The notes under the pieces are model-generated. The model had not been told where the DNA came from and did not search any database. It worked only from the letters and a program-made list of their open reading frames with translations. A DNA stretch of 64,000 nt from Onchidella celtica. Lineage: Eukaryota > Mollusca > Gastropoda > Systellommatophora > Onchidiidae. Made by a program: the position numbers and the translations under genes. Every line of letters starts with the position of its first letter. The stretch's first letter is position 1. Shown here one piece after another: positions 23,901-35,918 of this stretch. Location: positions 46,637,021 to 46,701,020 of the forward strand of contig OZ007569.1 in the NCBI GenBank assembly GCA_963931925.1, in the 5' to 3' direction.

Positions 23901-26900
23901 ATATATCATGCACCACCTCGCATGCAGAAGTGCTTTGGTAAGGATTTGTGTCCCTATAGGTTTTTGGTGGGCAAAGTTGTCTGCACGGGTATAGGGTAGT
24001 CAAAGTTGATGCCTGAAAAGAGCCCCCCACCCTCCAATTTAATATTTCCAGGCATTAACCTAGATAGACAACACTACCCTTACCCAAAGGGATGAGCAGA
24101 CCCATAGACAACTCTCCCTATTACAAGCAAATCTTACATATCACATTTGAGAGTGTCATAAAAAAAACAGCAAGTGATATATAATTTCTTTTTTTTTTTT
24201 TAAAGCACTACTTATAAGGAATTGAAAACTTGTTCTTTCATTTATAGTTAAGCTGACAGCCTGTATGTTCTTTGAACAGGTACATATAGTATGTATCTGT
24301 TCTGAATCACTGTCAGCTTAATGCGGAGACAAGACCTTGTCAGAAAAATCTACAATTTCATGCCTCACCTTGAGGAATATCTGTAAGGAATAAGATCTCT
24401 TTCGGCTCATTCTTAATTTCAGTTGCAATTTTCTTGTAACTAGCACTTTCTGTCTTACTTCCTGTGGTGGTGTCAAAATGACCAGAGAAGACCTGAAAAA
24501 TAAGCAGTGTAACATGTCAGCTTGCTGCCCCTGCATATCCAATTTTTTTTTAATGCTGCAATATATTCATATTCCAAATCCTTTAAGTCCAAGTAACTCT
24601 TACTGTATGATAAATCCAAAGTATCCAATCAATTTCCTACAGTAGGTCTATAGGGTTTATTCAGATTCACCTTCATTCAACTGGTAACAATAACATTTCT
24701 CTCTGACCACCCCAACCCCCTAAACTTTCTCCTCACAATGTCCTAACTGCAACTGCCCAGACCTATTCAGAGCCTCCATTTCGTACACTATTAACAACAT
24801 TATGATTAATAATAATACTGCAAAAACGCGACATAAACTGTTCTAAAAATAACCAGTTCTCAATGTCTTGCATAATCAAAAATTGCTGCCTATATTAAAA
24901 AATGGAGCCCTGCAATCTGAAAATCCTGAGGGTGCAAGAGCAAAAAGAGAAATGAAAATTTATATTATAGAATAGAGAAAGGTGAAAGAAAACTACACCC
25001 AACTATAAAAACATGATTCAGATCTTTTTTGTATTACTTCAGCTTCCATTGCTATGGGCTTTCATTTTAGTTTTTCCACACAAATCTTCTAATAATAAAT
25101 CTGTTCACCGTCTGACATGAGCTGGACACTCAATCACTAAACTCTCATATCAAATCAATGGCTTGTTATATAATCCAATGAATTCTTGCAGACATCCCTG
25201 ATGCAGCCTATTATTCCCATCAAGTACACCCCTCCTCCCCCCCTGCAGGGAGCAAAAAGGACTCCTGAACTGCTCAACACATGGGTATTTTTTTTTTTTA
25301 AACCAACTCTAAGCCTCTTTATTCTAATAAGTTTGCTTCTTAGTATTATAGTAAGGATGTGCAAAACTATGACTTCGAGATATAACTGTGCATAATCTGT
25401 GTAGTATTTCAAGGGATATATCTCCACACAGCATCAAAGGGAAAAAAAAAAAAAAGTTTCTAACCTGCTGTCCTTAAAATTTAGCCATATATAATCTGCT
25501 TTCAACAGAAAGCTTGAGTTCTCCAAGTTTTCTATGCACAGTGTCTATCTACCTGTTCTTCTTTCAAAGGTCCTATAATTCTTTGAAAAAAAAAATATCG
25601 AGTTTTTGCGTTTTCCTTTTTGTTTTCTTTTTTTATTAATGTGACCATAGCTGCAAGGCACTGAGTACAGTTGTGTCCGGCCAGACTGTGTCATCAATAG
25701 GTAGGACACATCTTCACAAGTGACCTCAGTGATCAAAATATAATGTTAACTTAGTGCAGATTTCCATAATTTTCAATGAATTTAAGCTTTTTATCTAAAC
25801 TATGTACATAGTTGCCATGCCAATCTGGAAGTGTAACCTATCAAGCTCTCCTTTGTAGCCCTATACTTAATTTTGCTTGTACCTATGCATTGTGCATGTA
25901 CCAGTTACATACAAATCATATGACGACATACTGCAGAAAGCATAAATTCCTCATTCAATTCAATGTTTCATTGTAAAAATTTATGTGGGAAATTTGGATT
26001 GATCAATTCGTTCTTTTCTGTCACTTTTCATTTAATAACTGGTTTCCTTGGGTAACTTGCATTGATGTCCACTTACCAAAAACCCAAACTCCAGCTTTCG
26101 ACTAAAAGAACAAAATCTAAGCTGTAGCACATGCTTGCATATTAATTATATAGCTCATGTGAAAGGCCGAAGCCCACAGACACAGGTGAAGGTGCATGCC
26201 GTTATAACTAGTGCAACATTACCGTTGCTTGATTGACTAGGGCCATGGGGTAGGCACTATGACAGAACAGTAGAGGGTAGATCTGCATCTAGTTTGACCC
26301 ACTGAATTGCTAGTTTTACAACAAGTGGCTTTACATACAAAACTTACAGATTTGCCTCCCCCCCCCCCCCCCTTTTTTTTTTTTGATAAATGGGGAAATT
26401 GTTAAATACACCCTCTTGGCCATAAAAAAAGTATTTACAGACTGGAACCCGAAAAATGTACTATATGCGTATTTTATGTACTGGCTGGCCGGCAGCCATG
26501 AACAAGTATTTATGGCAACTAATTAATTTTGCCAGCTGTCATGCACCATCAAGTTTTCAGGCAGTCTTTGATACTATGAATTTCCAGACAGCCTTGATTC
26601 CAGGTTAATGTATTTTTTTGCTGCCTATCTGTTGTTCTACTTCACATTTGTTTTAGCTCTTTAAAAATCCTTTGTAATCATCTAAAACATGGAATGTTCA
26701 AATGGTGTACAACAAGAACATTTAACCAATTCTGTTATTATTATGAAGAACAAAGTGTGAAAACCATGGTGGCTAATTAAAAACAGTTTCGTGCCAAAAC
26801 TTTAAAAAGAGAAATGCAAAACTTGCGACATTTGCACTTCTAAATTCTCTGCCATATCTACCTTTAACTTTAAATGTGTTTCTACTATGGGTGGAATTAA

Positions 26901-29900
26901 TGCAGCCTAGCCCTGTATTTTGTCAACAGCTATCACTGGATGATTGATCTCTAGATTCCTGCCACCAGCTGAGTAAAAATAATACTGCAAAAACTGCCAT
27001 TTGCTAATATGCATTTTTTGTACTTCATTTGCTAGCTTGGTGGAGACCATTGCATGAAATTACATTCCTGGCAACTACCACAGTATCATTTAAAGCACAA
27101 AATAATGGCTTACATCAGTAAGATCACCTTGACTGGAATTTGCAAACAATAGCTTTTGTGCATCAATGCTGCCGGAAGAAAAAACATACAGCTGGAACCC
27201 TTCCTCTGCCAGCATTTTCAACATTGGACCAACGTCTTCAAACAACCTGCAAAATAAATAATAAAAAATAAGTTTTGTGTTATCGTAGCTCACCAATTAC
27301 AATGACCAGTGTGTTAAGAACAGCAGTCCCCTTCTCTGGCAATCTAATACCCAATTCCCTTTCATCCAAGATACTTAAAAAAGGCAAAGAACATCTCTAT
27401 AATTATATATGCGCTATCACACATACTCATCATAAAACCATATCATGTACAGTTTTATAACATGAAATCACATTCTTATCACAATGTAATTTAAGTACAG
27501 TCAAACCCCTTTTTACTGCCAACTCAGGGACCCTGCCAAATAAGGTGTTATAAAGTAAAAGAGGCTGTATTGTTACACAGGAATCTATAATAATTATATA
27601 TCATTTTTTTGGTTTTTGTTTTGTTTATTAATGTTGTAGGCTCTAAAACTAAGTAAAACCCCAAAATCTCATTAAGCAATGCCTCATGACCATTACTTTG
27701 ATGCCATCATAGACCTACACACGCTGATCTTCACAAGCAGACAAACTAGCTAAAATCCGAACAGCAAATGATTGTTCAGCAAAATATATCCAACAGTTCT
27801 TCTCATCACTAGCCTCTTCCGGATACTCACAAAATGATCAGCAATGCCTTGCTCTAACATCACATTTCTTTTGCTGTGAGTGCAGGCACATTTCTATCAT
27901 AGCACCAAGGCCTGATCAAATAACAAATTGTGCAGACTTGGCTTAATCCAAGAAGCGACAACACATGGATTGGATTTAATTTCCACACTTTTTAATACAT
28001 TTCATCCCTGCAGGGGTGAAATGTAGACAGTAGACGGTAGCTGGTATAAAAGGGTTTGACTGTACAAGTAAATCCGCCCATATTAAGAAAATGCTCTTCA
28101 CTCCAAAAAATTCCACAAATAATTTCCTAATCACAGCTATTCATATTTATTGATAGTAATAGTATTAAGTATCAAAAAGGAGGGGGCAGTAAGATGACAT
28201 ATATCTCTAAAAACAAAGCTGAGGATATTCAACTCGAACGTGAAGTCAGTCCTGTTGTATGGATGTGAGACTTGGAATGCGTCCCAGGCCTGCATAAAGA
28301 GAATCCAAGTTTTCATCAACAGATGTTTGAGGAAGCTACTTAAGATCAGATGGACAGACAAGGTCAGCAATGAAATTGTATGGAAAAGAACAAGACAGAA
28401 CCCAGTCAGAGAGGAAATTGGTAGGAGGCGATGGAGATGGATCGGCCACACTCTCAGGAGGCCAGGAAACAGCATCACGAAGAAGGTATTGGACTGGAAT
28501 CCCCAGGGCAAGAGATCAAGAGGAAGGCCGCGCGGAACGTGGAGAAGAGCCAGAGAAAATGATGTGCAACGAAGCGGAAAGACTTGGAATAATGTAAAGA
28601 GGCTGGCCCATGATAGAGAGGGATGGAAGGTGTTTGTTGGTGGCCTATACCCTGATCCAGGGTGAGAAAGGCAATGATGATGATGATGAGTAAGATGACA
28701 ATCCTACATTTCAGACTTCTATTTACTAATTACTTACTCTCCTTTCACTTCTTTTGATTCATAGGCAGCCTTCCATATCATTCCCTGTAAATTCTTGAGT
28801 TCTGTTGTTTTTCTATCATTATCCATCTGCCGCCTTACATTATCTACCACTGCCTTGACAACATCTTCTTTGCTGGCATCGCCACTGGGGATCTCAACTG
28901 TGCCTTCAACTTTCTCTTCTTTCTCCTTGGCCGCCTGAGTAGGTACAAAGGCATAAACAAAATGTGTTTAAACTCAACATTCCCATAAATTTGACAAGGG
29001 GACAAGGGAGAAAGATACAGACCTCCCTCACAAGTCACAATCTCCACAAGGCTGACACTGACACAATGGGGTTTTAAAGTCAAAAGAAATCATCTTGTCA
29101 ATACAGCACCCCAGAAATAGTAGATACTGAATTTCTTTACAAAAAAAAAAAAAAAAAGAAAGAAAACTCTGGCTTGCAAGGATACAAATAGGCCCTGAAC
29201 TACCAGTCATATGATGTCTTTTTTTAACATACATTTGACACAAACAGCCTACAACAATACTAATTAATACATTATAATTGAAAATGTATGTGATCAAGTT
29301 TGGGGGGGGGGGGGGGGGGGATGCTAAATACTTTTAGTTTTATGTGCCCCCCTCAACGTCCTGGCAGAACAACTTTATGAAGGTGATAACGTAAGTCATG
29401 GAGAGTATCCTCTTACCTGATCCCTCAGAGCTGTGATTGCTTTCTGTACATCAGCATTTTCAAAGTTCTTGTTGAGGTAGTCCTCAATGTTATTTCTCAC
29501 ATATGGGAAAAGTGTATCCTGTTGTTGGATTGATGAAAAAGTATAAAAAAATCAGGGCATATTTTAATGTGGAAAATTCTCTCCAAAAGAATGATCAAAG
29601 ATTTTTGTAGTCATCTGAGGTAATTTGCTATCGCAGGTGAGAAAGGGAAAATTTTTGTTACTGGGCTGAAAATGGACCAAAAGGCAAAACAATCCACAGG
29701 CCTCAACCTAGTTGTAAACTTGCCCATTTTATAAATTTCTATGGATGAATAATAATACATGGTTGAATATACAGAAGCTGATACTGATAGGACTGGGCCT
29801 TGAAGAGTTGAAGTGGGCAATTACAACCCACATTTTAGCACACGATGATAGTCAAGTGTCCAGGTATTTTGGGGTCAGGATTAAAGTGAGGATGTCAGGT

Positions 29901-31224
29901 CTTTGGACACAAGTTTAGGGTAAGTGATGGTTAGGCCTGCCTATAAATTAATGGTCAGAATTTGTTTGTTTTTTTGCATACGGGCTAAAGGGGATAAATT
30001 TTAAAAATTTACAATAAAGAAGGTTAGAAGCCAATAATATTGTAACTGAAAGGTTATTTCGTTCAATTTGTTTGGCCTACTATTAATTTGTTCTCAACCA
30101 ACAAGTAGACCTAGAGCTGACCAACAATGTGTGCTGACAAATAACCTACCTAGCAACTACCCATTATTTGCCCTCTTTGCCAACTTTGAGCCTAGTCTTG
30201 AAACTGACCACTTGCTAAACATCCTGGATAAAGCATGATCAGACAGTGTAACTTGTTCTAGTTTTTCTACTGGGCCTTCCCAAAACCAGGGCCGTCCTTG
30301 GGGTCATATGCACTCGGCTGATGAGTGAAATTCTTTAAGCTGTGCCCCCTTTTGCAAGTAATGAATTCTTCCAAAACCGGACAAATCCAGTTAAAAGGCA
30401 TTTCTAAGTCACGTGACCTATACCGAAGCATAGGCGGCTTCCTTCAAATGAGCCGGTGTCAAATAAATTACTCACGTGACAATTATTATAGATTAAACAT
30501 GTGGAAGCACCGTCAACTGACATAAAAGCATAACTCTGCTCATTCTGAACATTATACCTCAACACAATTTGCTGTCAGGGCACCTTCAGCGAGCCTGAAT
30601 TCGAAATTGTGCACTTGTCGCTGTTATTGCGAATTTGACGATCTGTGTGAATCATAGATCTAAAGATCCAACCCACGGCCGATATGACTCTCTATGATAA
30701 TTTTTAACAAGACAATGCGACTGATCGCGAACAACACATACTCGATATTGTGTACCATTAGATCTACTTACAAATATTCGTAACAGTATTTTTTTTTTTC
30801 CATTCTGCTTCAAAAAGACAGGTCAAACCGACACCATCTGGGCAAGCGACCAAGGGCCCCGTTCATAAACAAACAAGCCCAGCGCTCTGACGCTTACACG
30901 AAACAAAGCCTCATGAGTTTGACGAGCGAGCAATGGAAAGTATGCATGCCATATACTCAAAGACACACGCTTATAATGCAAAAATAAAGTCTGGTAGACA
31001 TGCCAAACCTCTGAATAATCTGAAAGAAAGGTCTACACAAAGTGGGGCAAGGCAAAGTTGAAGAGAGACGCGTTTGTTTGAGATCATGGATGGTGGATGC
31101 AGCACGACTAACTTACCTTCACAAATGAAATGGGAGTTGTTGTTCCCTCTATGTCGAAAACAATTGATCTCACACCAACTAAGAGTGATTCTGCTTCTTC
31201 AGCAGATCTTTTCTGTGGTGTCAT
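20719..31224 (-). CDS. ENOPH1: Enolase-phosphatase E1 (six coding exons, complete)
   Basis: This enzyme of the methionine salvage pathway converts 2,3-diketo-5-methylthiopentyl-1-phosphate by enolisation and dephosphorylation to the acireductone, in the cytosol. Exons (minus, 5' to 3'): 31,224-31,117; 29,518-29,417; 28,934-28,738; 27,246-27,114; 24,492-24,369; 20,975-20,719. All joints are GT-AG and in frame, giving 306 residues. HAD motif I is VFDIEGTTTPISFVK (D24, E26), motif II is YVFSSGS (S159-S160), the motif III Lys is in TGSKTES (K193), and motif IV is LFLTD (D218). The segment LKNLQGMIWKAAY is also typical of the family. Vertebrate ENOPH1 is about 261 residues; this protein matches that length to about residue 262, then adds a 44-residue Asp/Glu tail. 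The start at 31,224 was chosen because it puts motif I at the usual distance. An in-frame upstream ATG at 31,365 has no stop between. Confidence 0.96.
22067..22330 (-). CDS. BED-type zinc-finger fragment of a transposon
   Basis: 87 codons from ATG at 22,330 to a stop. A basic start (MASQVSKKQKVAQKF) precedes W-F, then CKFC at about residues 38-41 and H-x5-H within LERHIKTPKHVSC, giving a C2H2-type BED finger. Its place inside an element with inverted repeats indicates the first coding exon of a hAT-like transposase rather than a host gene. No catalytic domain follows in the window. Confidence 0.55.
   Translation of the reverse strand: MASQVSKKQKVAQKFREEYTKQWSFIVASRRGEEFAYCKFCDCDIKIASGARTDLERHIKTPKHVSCAKSKQCMPSISSMFVSCFRK
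22398..22526. repeat. Local duplication ending in a (GATCTA)n microsatellite
   Basis: ACTCAAATACGTGACAGG near 22,398 recurs as ACTCAAACACGTGGCAGG near 22,480, each followed by CTAGATC-type repeats. The second ends in a pure TCTAGA/GATCTA run at 22,501-22,525. Confidence 0.65.
24369..24492 (-). CDS. ENOPH1: ENOPH1 coding exon 5
   Basis: Residues 181-221 and one base of the next codon. It starts VFSGHFDTTTGSKTES and ends with the motif IV segment EILFLTDIPQ. Donor GTGAGG. Confidence 0.95.
26358..26384. repeat. C15-T12 homopolymer tract
   Basis: Fifteen C bases are followed directly by twelve T bases, in ENOPH1 intron 4. Confidence 0.9.
27114..27246 (-). CDS. ENOPH1: ENOPH1 coding exon 4
   Basis: Residues 136-180. 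It carries HAD motif II within LYVFSSGSIDAQKLLF, the most conserved part of the family. Acceptor TTTTGCAG, donor GTAAGC. Confidence 0.96.
27498..28062. mobile_element. pogo/Tigger-like MITE
   Basis: Flanked by TA at 27,496-27,497 and 28,063-28,064. Ends are inverted repeats starting CAGTCAAACCC and continuing TTTT(A/T)TAC with small differences. TA duplication and a CAGT start fit the Tc1/mariner-pogo group. 565 bp, no coding frame. Lies in ENOPH1 intron 3. Confidence 0.65.
28205..28692 (+). mobile_element. 3' end of a non-LTR retrotransposon (5'-truncated)
   Basis: Plus strand, opposite to ENOPH1, in intron 3. The open frame 28,240-28,665 is 141 codons long and corresponds to the C-terminal end of a LINE reverse transcriptase ORF. 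It starts NSNVKSVLLYGCETWN and contains RRRWRWIGHTLRR and WNPQGKRSRGRPRGTWRR, a pattern widespread in invertebrate LINEs. After the stop comes a short (ATG)n tail up to about 28,692, typical of microsatellite-tailed LINEs. The frame is intact, so insertion is fairly recent. Confidence 0.85.
28240..28665 (+). pseudogene. LINE reverse transcriptase C-terminal fragment
   Basis: 141 codons, open to a natural stop followed by the element's tail. It contains the conserved LLYGCETW and RGRPRGTW blocks that follow the reverse transcriptase domain. The polymerase core, including its catalytic YADD-type motif, lies upstream in full elements and is absent through 5' truncation. No function expected. Confidence 0.8.
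28738..28934 (-). CDS. ENOPH1: ENOPH1 coding exon 3
   Basis: Residues 71-135 and two bases of the next codon. It includes the cap-domain segment with LKNLQGMIWKAAYESKEVKG. The first half is rich in Lys and Glu. Donor GTAAGT. Confidence 0.95.
29302..29320. repeat. Poly-G run of 19 bases
   Basis: Uninterrupted G tract on the plus strand in ENOPH1 intron 2. Confidence 0.9.
29417..29518 (-). CDS. ENOPH1: ENOPH1 coding exon 2
   Basis: Residues 37-70, starting DTLFPYVRNNIEDYL, which continues the family pattern after motif I. Acceptor CAACAACAG, donor GTAAGA, phase 0 on both sides. Confidence 0.95.
31117..31224 (-). CDS. ENOPH1: ENOPH1 coding exon 1
   Basis: Residues 1-36. It holds the nucleophile motif DIEGTTTPISF and ends AAG before donor GTAAGT, in phase 0. 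Confidence 0.95.
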
Positions 31225-31370
31225 CGTTGATAAGTAACCAAAATTTAGATATCCTTCAAGAATGACGAACAAAGACGCCGGCCTGTTTCTAAAGCACTGA
31301 CAGGTGCGCTCTCCATTGATTGGGCACAAGAGGGCGCTGCCAAATTCGTATATGGCGTATGCCATTCTAT
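31225..31370 (-). promoter_or_regulatory. ENOPH1 5' leader
   Basis: Directly upstream of the chosen ATG. It is open in frame with the gene for 47 codons back to another ATG at 31,365. No TATA box is evident, and the transcription start cannot be fixed. The neighbouring gene starts in the opposite direction about 4.5 kb away. Confidence 0.35.
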
Positions 31371-31886
31371 TAGTAAATTTCCTCCCTCGTGTAACTTTGT
31401 TTGCTACCTACCACAATACCAAAATAAAGAATCTTGCTAGAATCATAGTGCTTTTAATATCCATGTTAAAAAGCTGTACTTATGCATAGAATAATTAATG
31501 TTAGCTTGTAATCTTAGAATCTGTGTTCAAAGAGTACTCCTACAATCTTACAGGGGATAAAATGCAACTATGACGTCATTTACGGCATGAGTACAATCTC
31601 CAAGGCCTTTCCAGTAACAAAATTGCGAATGTGAAATGTAAACGAATGTGATTGTGTTTCACTATACGCTTGTTGATGTTGCTCTATTTAACATTTACAG
31701 CTGGTAACAGTAGTACTCATGGAGACTACTTCCCCTTATGAAATTTATATTTCTGAGTTGGGTATTGAATCGTTATTGTTTTTCTTCAACGAGCCTAATC
31801 GTTGTTCATTTGCATAATTTTTACACACCGCAAAAACAAACGAACAAAATAACATTTTTAAAAAGGGGGCTTAGAGTTATTTTAGT

Positions 31887-31933
31887 GTATACCAAAGATC
31901 TTAAAATACTATTTTAAGATCTTTGGTGTATAC
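31887..31933. repeat. 47-bp near-perfect palindrome
   Basis: Left arm 31,887-31,907 and right arm 31,911-31,933 share CCAAAGATCTTAAAAT, with GTATAC on both outer sides. The loop is ACT; two extra bases in the right arm are the only break. No coding sequence nearby. Confidence 0.8.
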
Positions 31934-34900
31934 TCATCTGAGAGGCACGTGGAAAAATTCTTCTATTTACTATCATAATAATTATTTTAGCATTATTTTG
32001 CTGTTGACTGCGTCTGTTTCGTTTCTTTGATTGTTTGTATTTTCTGCGAAAGGGAGCGGGCTTAGTTTCTTTCTTCTGATGAGATCAATCAATGCAGTAG
32101 CTTGCATAAATTATGACTTCCATTTCACAGACCCAACTTGCTTTTTAATAGATCTAAGTAGTCGTCATATACCTATTTATTACCGTTTGCTATTTTTAAG
32201 TTCAGTCTTTTGTCAATACTCATGCAACATCAGCCTTTGAGGATCATAAAATAATTACATGTATTTAGACCAGAGTGAGAGTATGGGGAAGTGGGGTGTC
32301 TTCGCGGAGCACATGCCAAGCCGCTCACCACACCACTTATCAAGAGTTCGTGAAGTCTGTGTGTGCAGACTAACTTTTAAAAAAAATCTGCTCGTTTTAA
32401 AATTCTCAAATGGCCGTTTGGGAATTTGGTATATATTCAGATCTGAACTTTTAATTACCCATCATTTATCCTATTCATGATAAAAACATCTGGATATAAA
32501 CAAAAAAAATACTATCATAGGCCTACCACACATTTTGCCCCCGGGTCCGGGGGCTTGAAGGGGATTCACAACCCATATTTCTGTCACTTAGTTAATGAAG
32601 TGTGTCTTTTTTGCAGTTTGGGTCGTTTGGAATGTAAATAACCCCACAAACTACTATTTATATAATAGCCTACAGTTAATAATTACATTAGGTGTTTGGT
32701 ATGAATTTGATTGGCTTCATAATTCCATGCAAACAAAATTAAGGAATAGCCTATAATCACGCACGTCCACCCCTGGTGAGGTGTCTACAAGACCTTTCGC
32801 AATCTCCAACTGGTAGGACTAGGCCTAGGGCTGTCTTTACTTGGACCAGTGGTCTGGTGAGGAACTTGATTCTAAAGACGACAGCAGCAATACACAATAC
32901 CCTTTCTGGCCTAGGTTTGTTTTGTCTCTTTGCGTGTCACAGAATGCGCCATAATGCCCATGCAGTCCAGACCTCATCTTTTGTGGCATTAGGGAAGCTG
33001 ACGAATCCCGTAAGCGCTATTCCATTCTGTGCCGAAATGATGTTTCCACCAGAGTGCATGCTGGACATCAACATTACAGTTTTTTCATTTTTCGTCCCTT
33101 ATTTGTGGCTCACAAGCATGGCTTCCCTCCGAAGAAAAAAGGAAATTAGGATAAAGTGATTATTTTCATTATTCAGTTCATGGGATGTAAAAAAAAACAA
33201 CAACAAAAAAAAACAAACATTACAAAATAATACAAAACACCCTTTTGGAGCAAGGTTAGGGTAGGACCATTAACCCATTGTCTCCTGTGGCACCTGTCTG
33301 GAACTGTGCCACAAAACTGGCCAGCTTGAGTTGGTAGATTATGAGGTTACTTCGGGGAAAGCAAGATAGCTCAGTTGTTTGACACACAAACACCACAAAC
33401 AAATGTATATATTTGAAAAGATCTTTGAATTCCCTAATCATTCATATAAGTTTGGAGATAATTTGATGGAATTTTCATTAAAATTTTGTGGGTTGAAAAT
33501 TGACCATTTTTAGCAAAAAAAAATATTGTCAAATTTTGCACAGCTTTAGCTTATAATTACTCAAATTCAAAGATGTTCTCATTTTAGGCCCATAATGTAT
33601 AAGATAAAGTAGTATCATTCATTTCCCTTTCATTTGCCAAAAAAAAAAAAACAACAACAACATCAAAATCCATCGACAATGAGAGAAATTGTGAAAATTT
33701 TAAAAATCCATACCTTTATTTTTGTATTTGCTGACAATGAGTAGTTGTTGCCATATAACATGCAAACATTGATATCTTTGTTATTGTAAGTATATATACG
33801 TAGCAATAAAAAAAAAAAAAGGTCTTTGAATATTCTATCTCAGAGTTAGAATTTAATTAAATAAAAAATTCATCACACATGTCAAGCAGAAAAGATGTTG
33901 CATACATTCAACGAAAAGAACAATTCTGCTGGGTTAGAGTAAAGATGGAAAGTGAAAACAAAATTAAATGCATAGTCTGTTACTGTACCTTTATTATTTA
34001 AGATCTTAAAAATAAGAACACTCATTTCCCTTAAATTAAATTAAATATCATGGACCAGTAGCTGTTGCTTATATTACACAAGACTCAATTTCTCCTGACA
34101 GAAGGCAAGATACAGTTAAAACAGTGCGGATATAGCTTTATTGACAGAGATTTCTCTTAGTGCACACATTTTGTGTATTGCAGACACCAAATGCTTATCA
34201 GGGACTAATGTTCTATGAAGACAGTTATAAAGATGCATTCCTATGTTCTGCTGCCCCCCCCCCTCCCCCTTGCTCTTTATTAACTTCTTTCCCCAACTTC
34301 CTACTGTTCCGTGCCAAGGACCTTAACACCCGCAATTGCCCAAGTTATACAACTCGCCGTTTACCCTGCCCTTTTTGCGAACCGAACATGGGAAAGTTGT
34401 CAAATTCATTAATTTACGAACGCCTCTTCGACACATTCAACGCGACTACTGCAACTGTCTTTCTCGTAATCTGACTTAGGTGTGGAAAGTAGAGGAATGT
34501 GTGAGCACATTGAGTGACCGACGGTAGTTAAAAATGACAGGAAAAAAACTTACGCGTAACAGCACCAGACTCCCACCCCAACATATTTTCTTTTCTGTCA
34601 CATCTGCTCTTTTGTTTGTTTGATTAGAAGGTTTACAATGAAATCCCCAAGACGCCACTGATTTGAAGAAAAATTATTAAAATGTGTATACACAATCAAC
34701 AAGACCTGGCCTTGGTTTCGACCTGCACAATATAAAAAGCTACAAAGTTTATGACTGAAATAAACAAGAATGCTGTCAACGAAACAACCAGTGGCGGCCA
34801 CATCTCCCTAGCAATGTGTTTACAATAATTTTACAATGACCACTTGAACCCTAATTTGTGAGAGGTTATTAAGTGACCTTGACGTGCATGCAGGCTAAAC

Positions 34901-34990
34901 GTCGGGTTAGCCTGCAGTTTATCGAGACTGACACAGAGAATCACGAGCTAATGCTCAACCTGAATTCAGTAGGAACATGCTTATCAGCGT

Positions 34991-34991
34991 T

Positions 34992-35030
<39 letters not shown>

Positions 35031-35039
35031 GACTGTCTG

Positions 35040-35098
<59 letters not shown>

Positions 35099-35152
35099 GT
35101 CTGTCTGTCTGTCTGGCTGTCTGCCTGCCTGTCTGTCTATATTTCTGTCTAT
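34991..35152. repeat. (TCTG)n(TCTA)n(TCTG)n microsatellite
   Basis: About 160 bp of tetranucleotide repeat: TCTG units, then about 14 TCTA units, then TCTG/CCTG units. Confidence 0.95.
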
Positions 35153-35799
35153 CATGTTTGTCATATACAGTAAATTACACATGGTAAGAAATCAGTTTTC
35201 CAACTTCTCAAGTTTTACATTTATATAAAATGTTTGTGTTCGACCTGCAGTCAGCATCAGAGTCAGGCTACTCAGAAACACTATAACCCACGTGTGCACA
35301 CCAAAATTCCCTTTAAGAAATACGAATTACCGGTACGTATGTTTATATAGGCCATATATTCTCCGTTTCAAAATCGCTTGTAAATGTGATACTTTTATGG
35401 CTTTGTTTCTTTCGATTGTTTACATTGTAATTTTAGTGCTTATGGTCACAATACGGGCGCCTGAAATACAGACCAACATGAAAAGTCAGTTTTCAGCATT
35501 ATTTGTACCGTGACTCACTCCTCCACAATCCATTGCCAGCATAATAATACGGTCAAGTGCGAAACCGAAAGTACGATATGCAACGCCCAGGAAATAGATG
35601 GCGCCTAACATAATTTTACATACATGTGCGAAGAAGAGTAATTTTCATAGCATCAAGTGAGGACTTGAGGCTATAATTTAAAAGACAGATGCAAAATTGC
35701 TCTGATATCAATACAGTTCATTGATGACAGCCAACAAGAATAGTGTTTATGTAATTTCTGTCAGCTCGTTTTTAATAATCAAGCTTTGATAGCTTTCAC

Positions 35800-35918
35800 G
35801 TGGCAGGGAGGATGCGTGGCAAAGAGAAAGACCACATTCCAATTTTGACCAATCAGAGAAAGCTTCAAATTCACTGCAGCTGGTAAAAGACGTGTTTATT
35901 TTTAGAGACGTGGGTTTG
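35800..35918 (+). promoter_or_regulatory. Possible promoter and non-coding first exon of the RRBP1-like gene
   Basis: A donor GTAAGT at 35,919-35,924 and an acceptor TATTTCAG ending at 36,298 would splice an untranslated first exon to the exon holding the ATG at 36,577. The left limit is arbitrary, and no TATA box is clear. Confidence 0.3.

Larger units (their letters stand above)
31371..35800. other. Intergenic DNA between divergent genes
   Basis: No exon with splice support was found. It holds a 47-bp hairpin (31,887-31,933), A-rich tracts (near 33,190 and 33,640) and a tetranucleotide microsatellite (34,991-35,152). Two moderately long open frames (32,776-33,159 and 34,160-34,474, plus strand) have no recognisable motif; they are likely chance or repeat-derived. 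Confidence 0.5.

Noticed and set aside
32776-33159. 127-codon plus-strand open frame
   Set aside because: No motif, no splice context and no similarity I can recognise; kept only as part of the intergenic note.
34160-34474. 104-codon plus-strand open frame with a Pro run
   Set aside because: Proline run comes from a C tract; no recognisable domain or flanking exon signals.
34873-35228. Open frames of repeated CLSV/LSIY in two frames
   Set aside because: They are translations of the (TCTG)n(TCTA)n microsatellite, open in all frames by composition.
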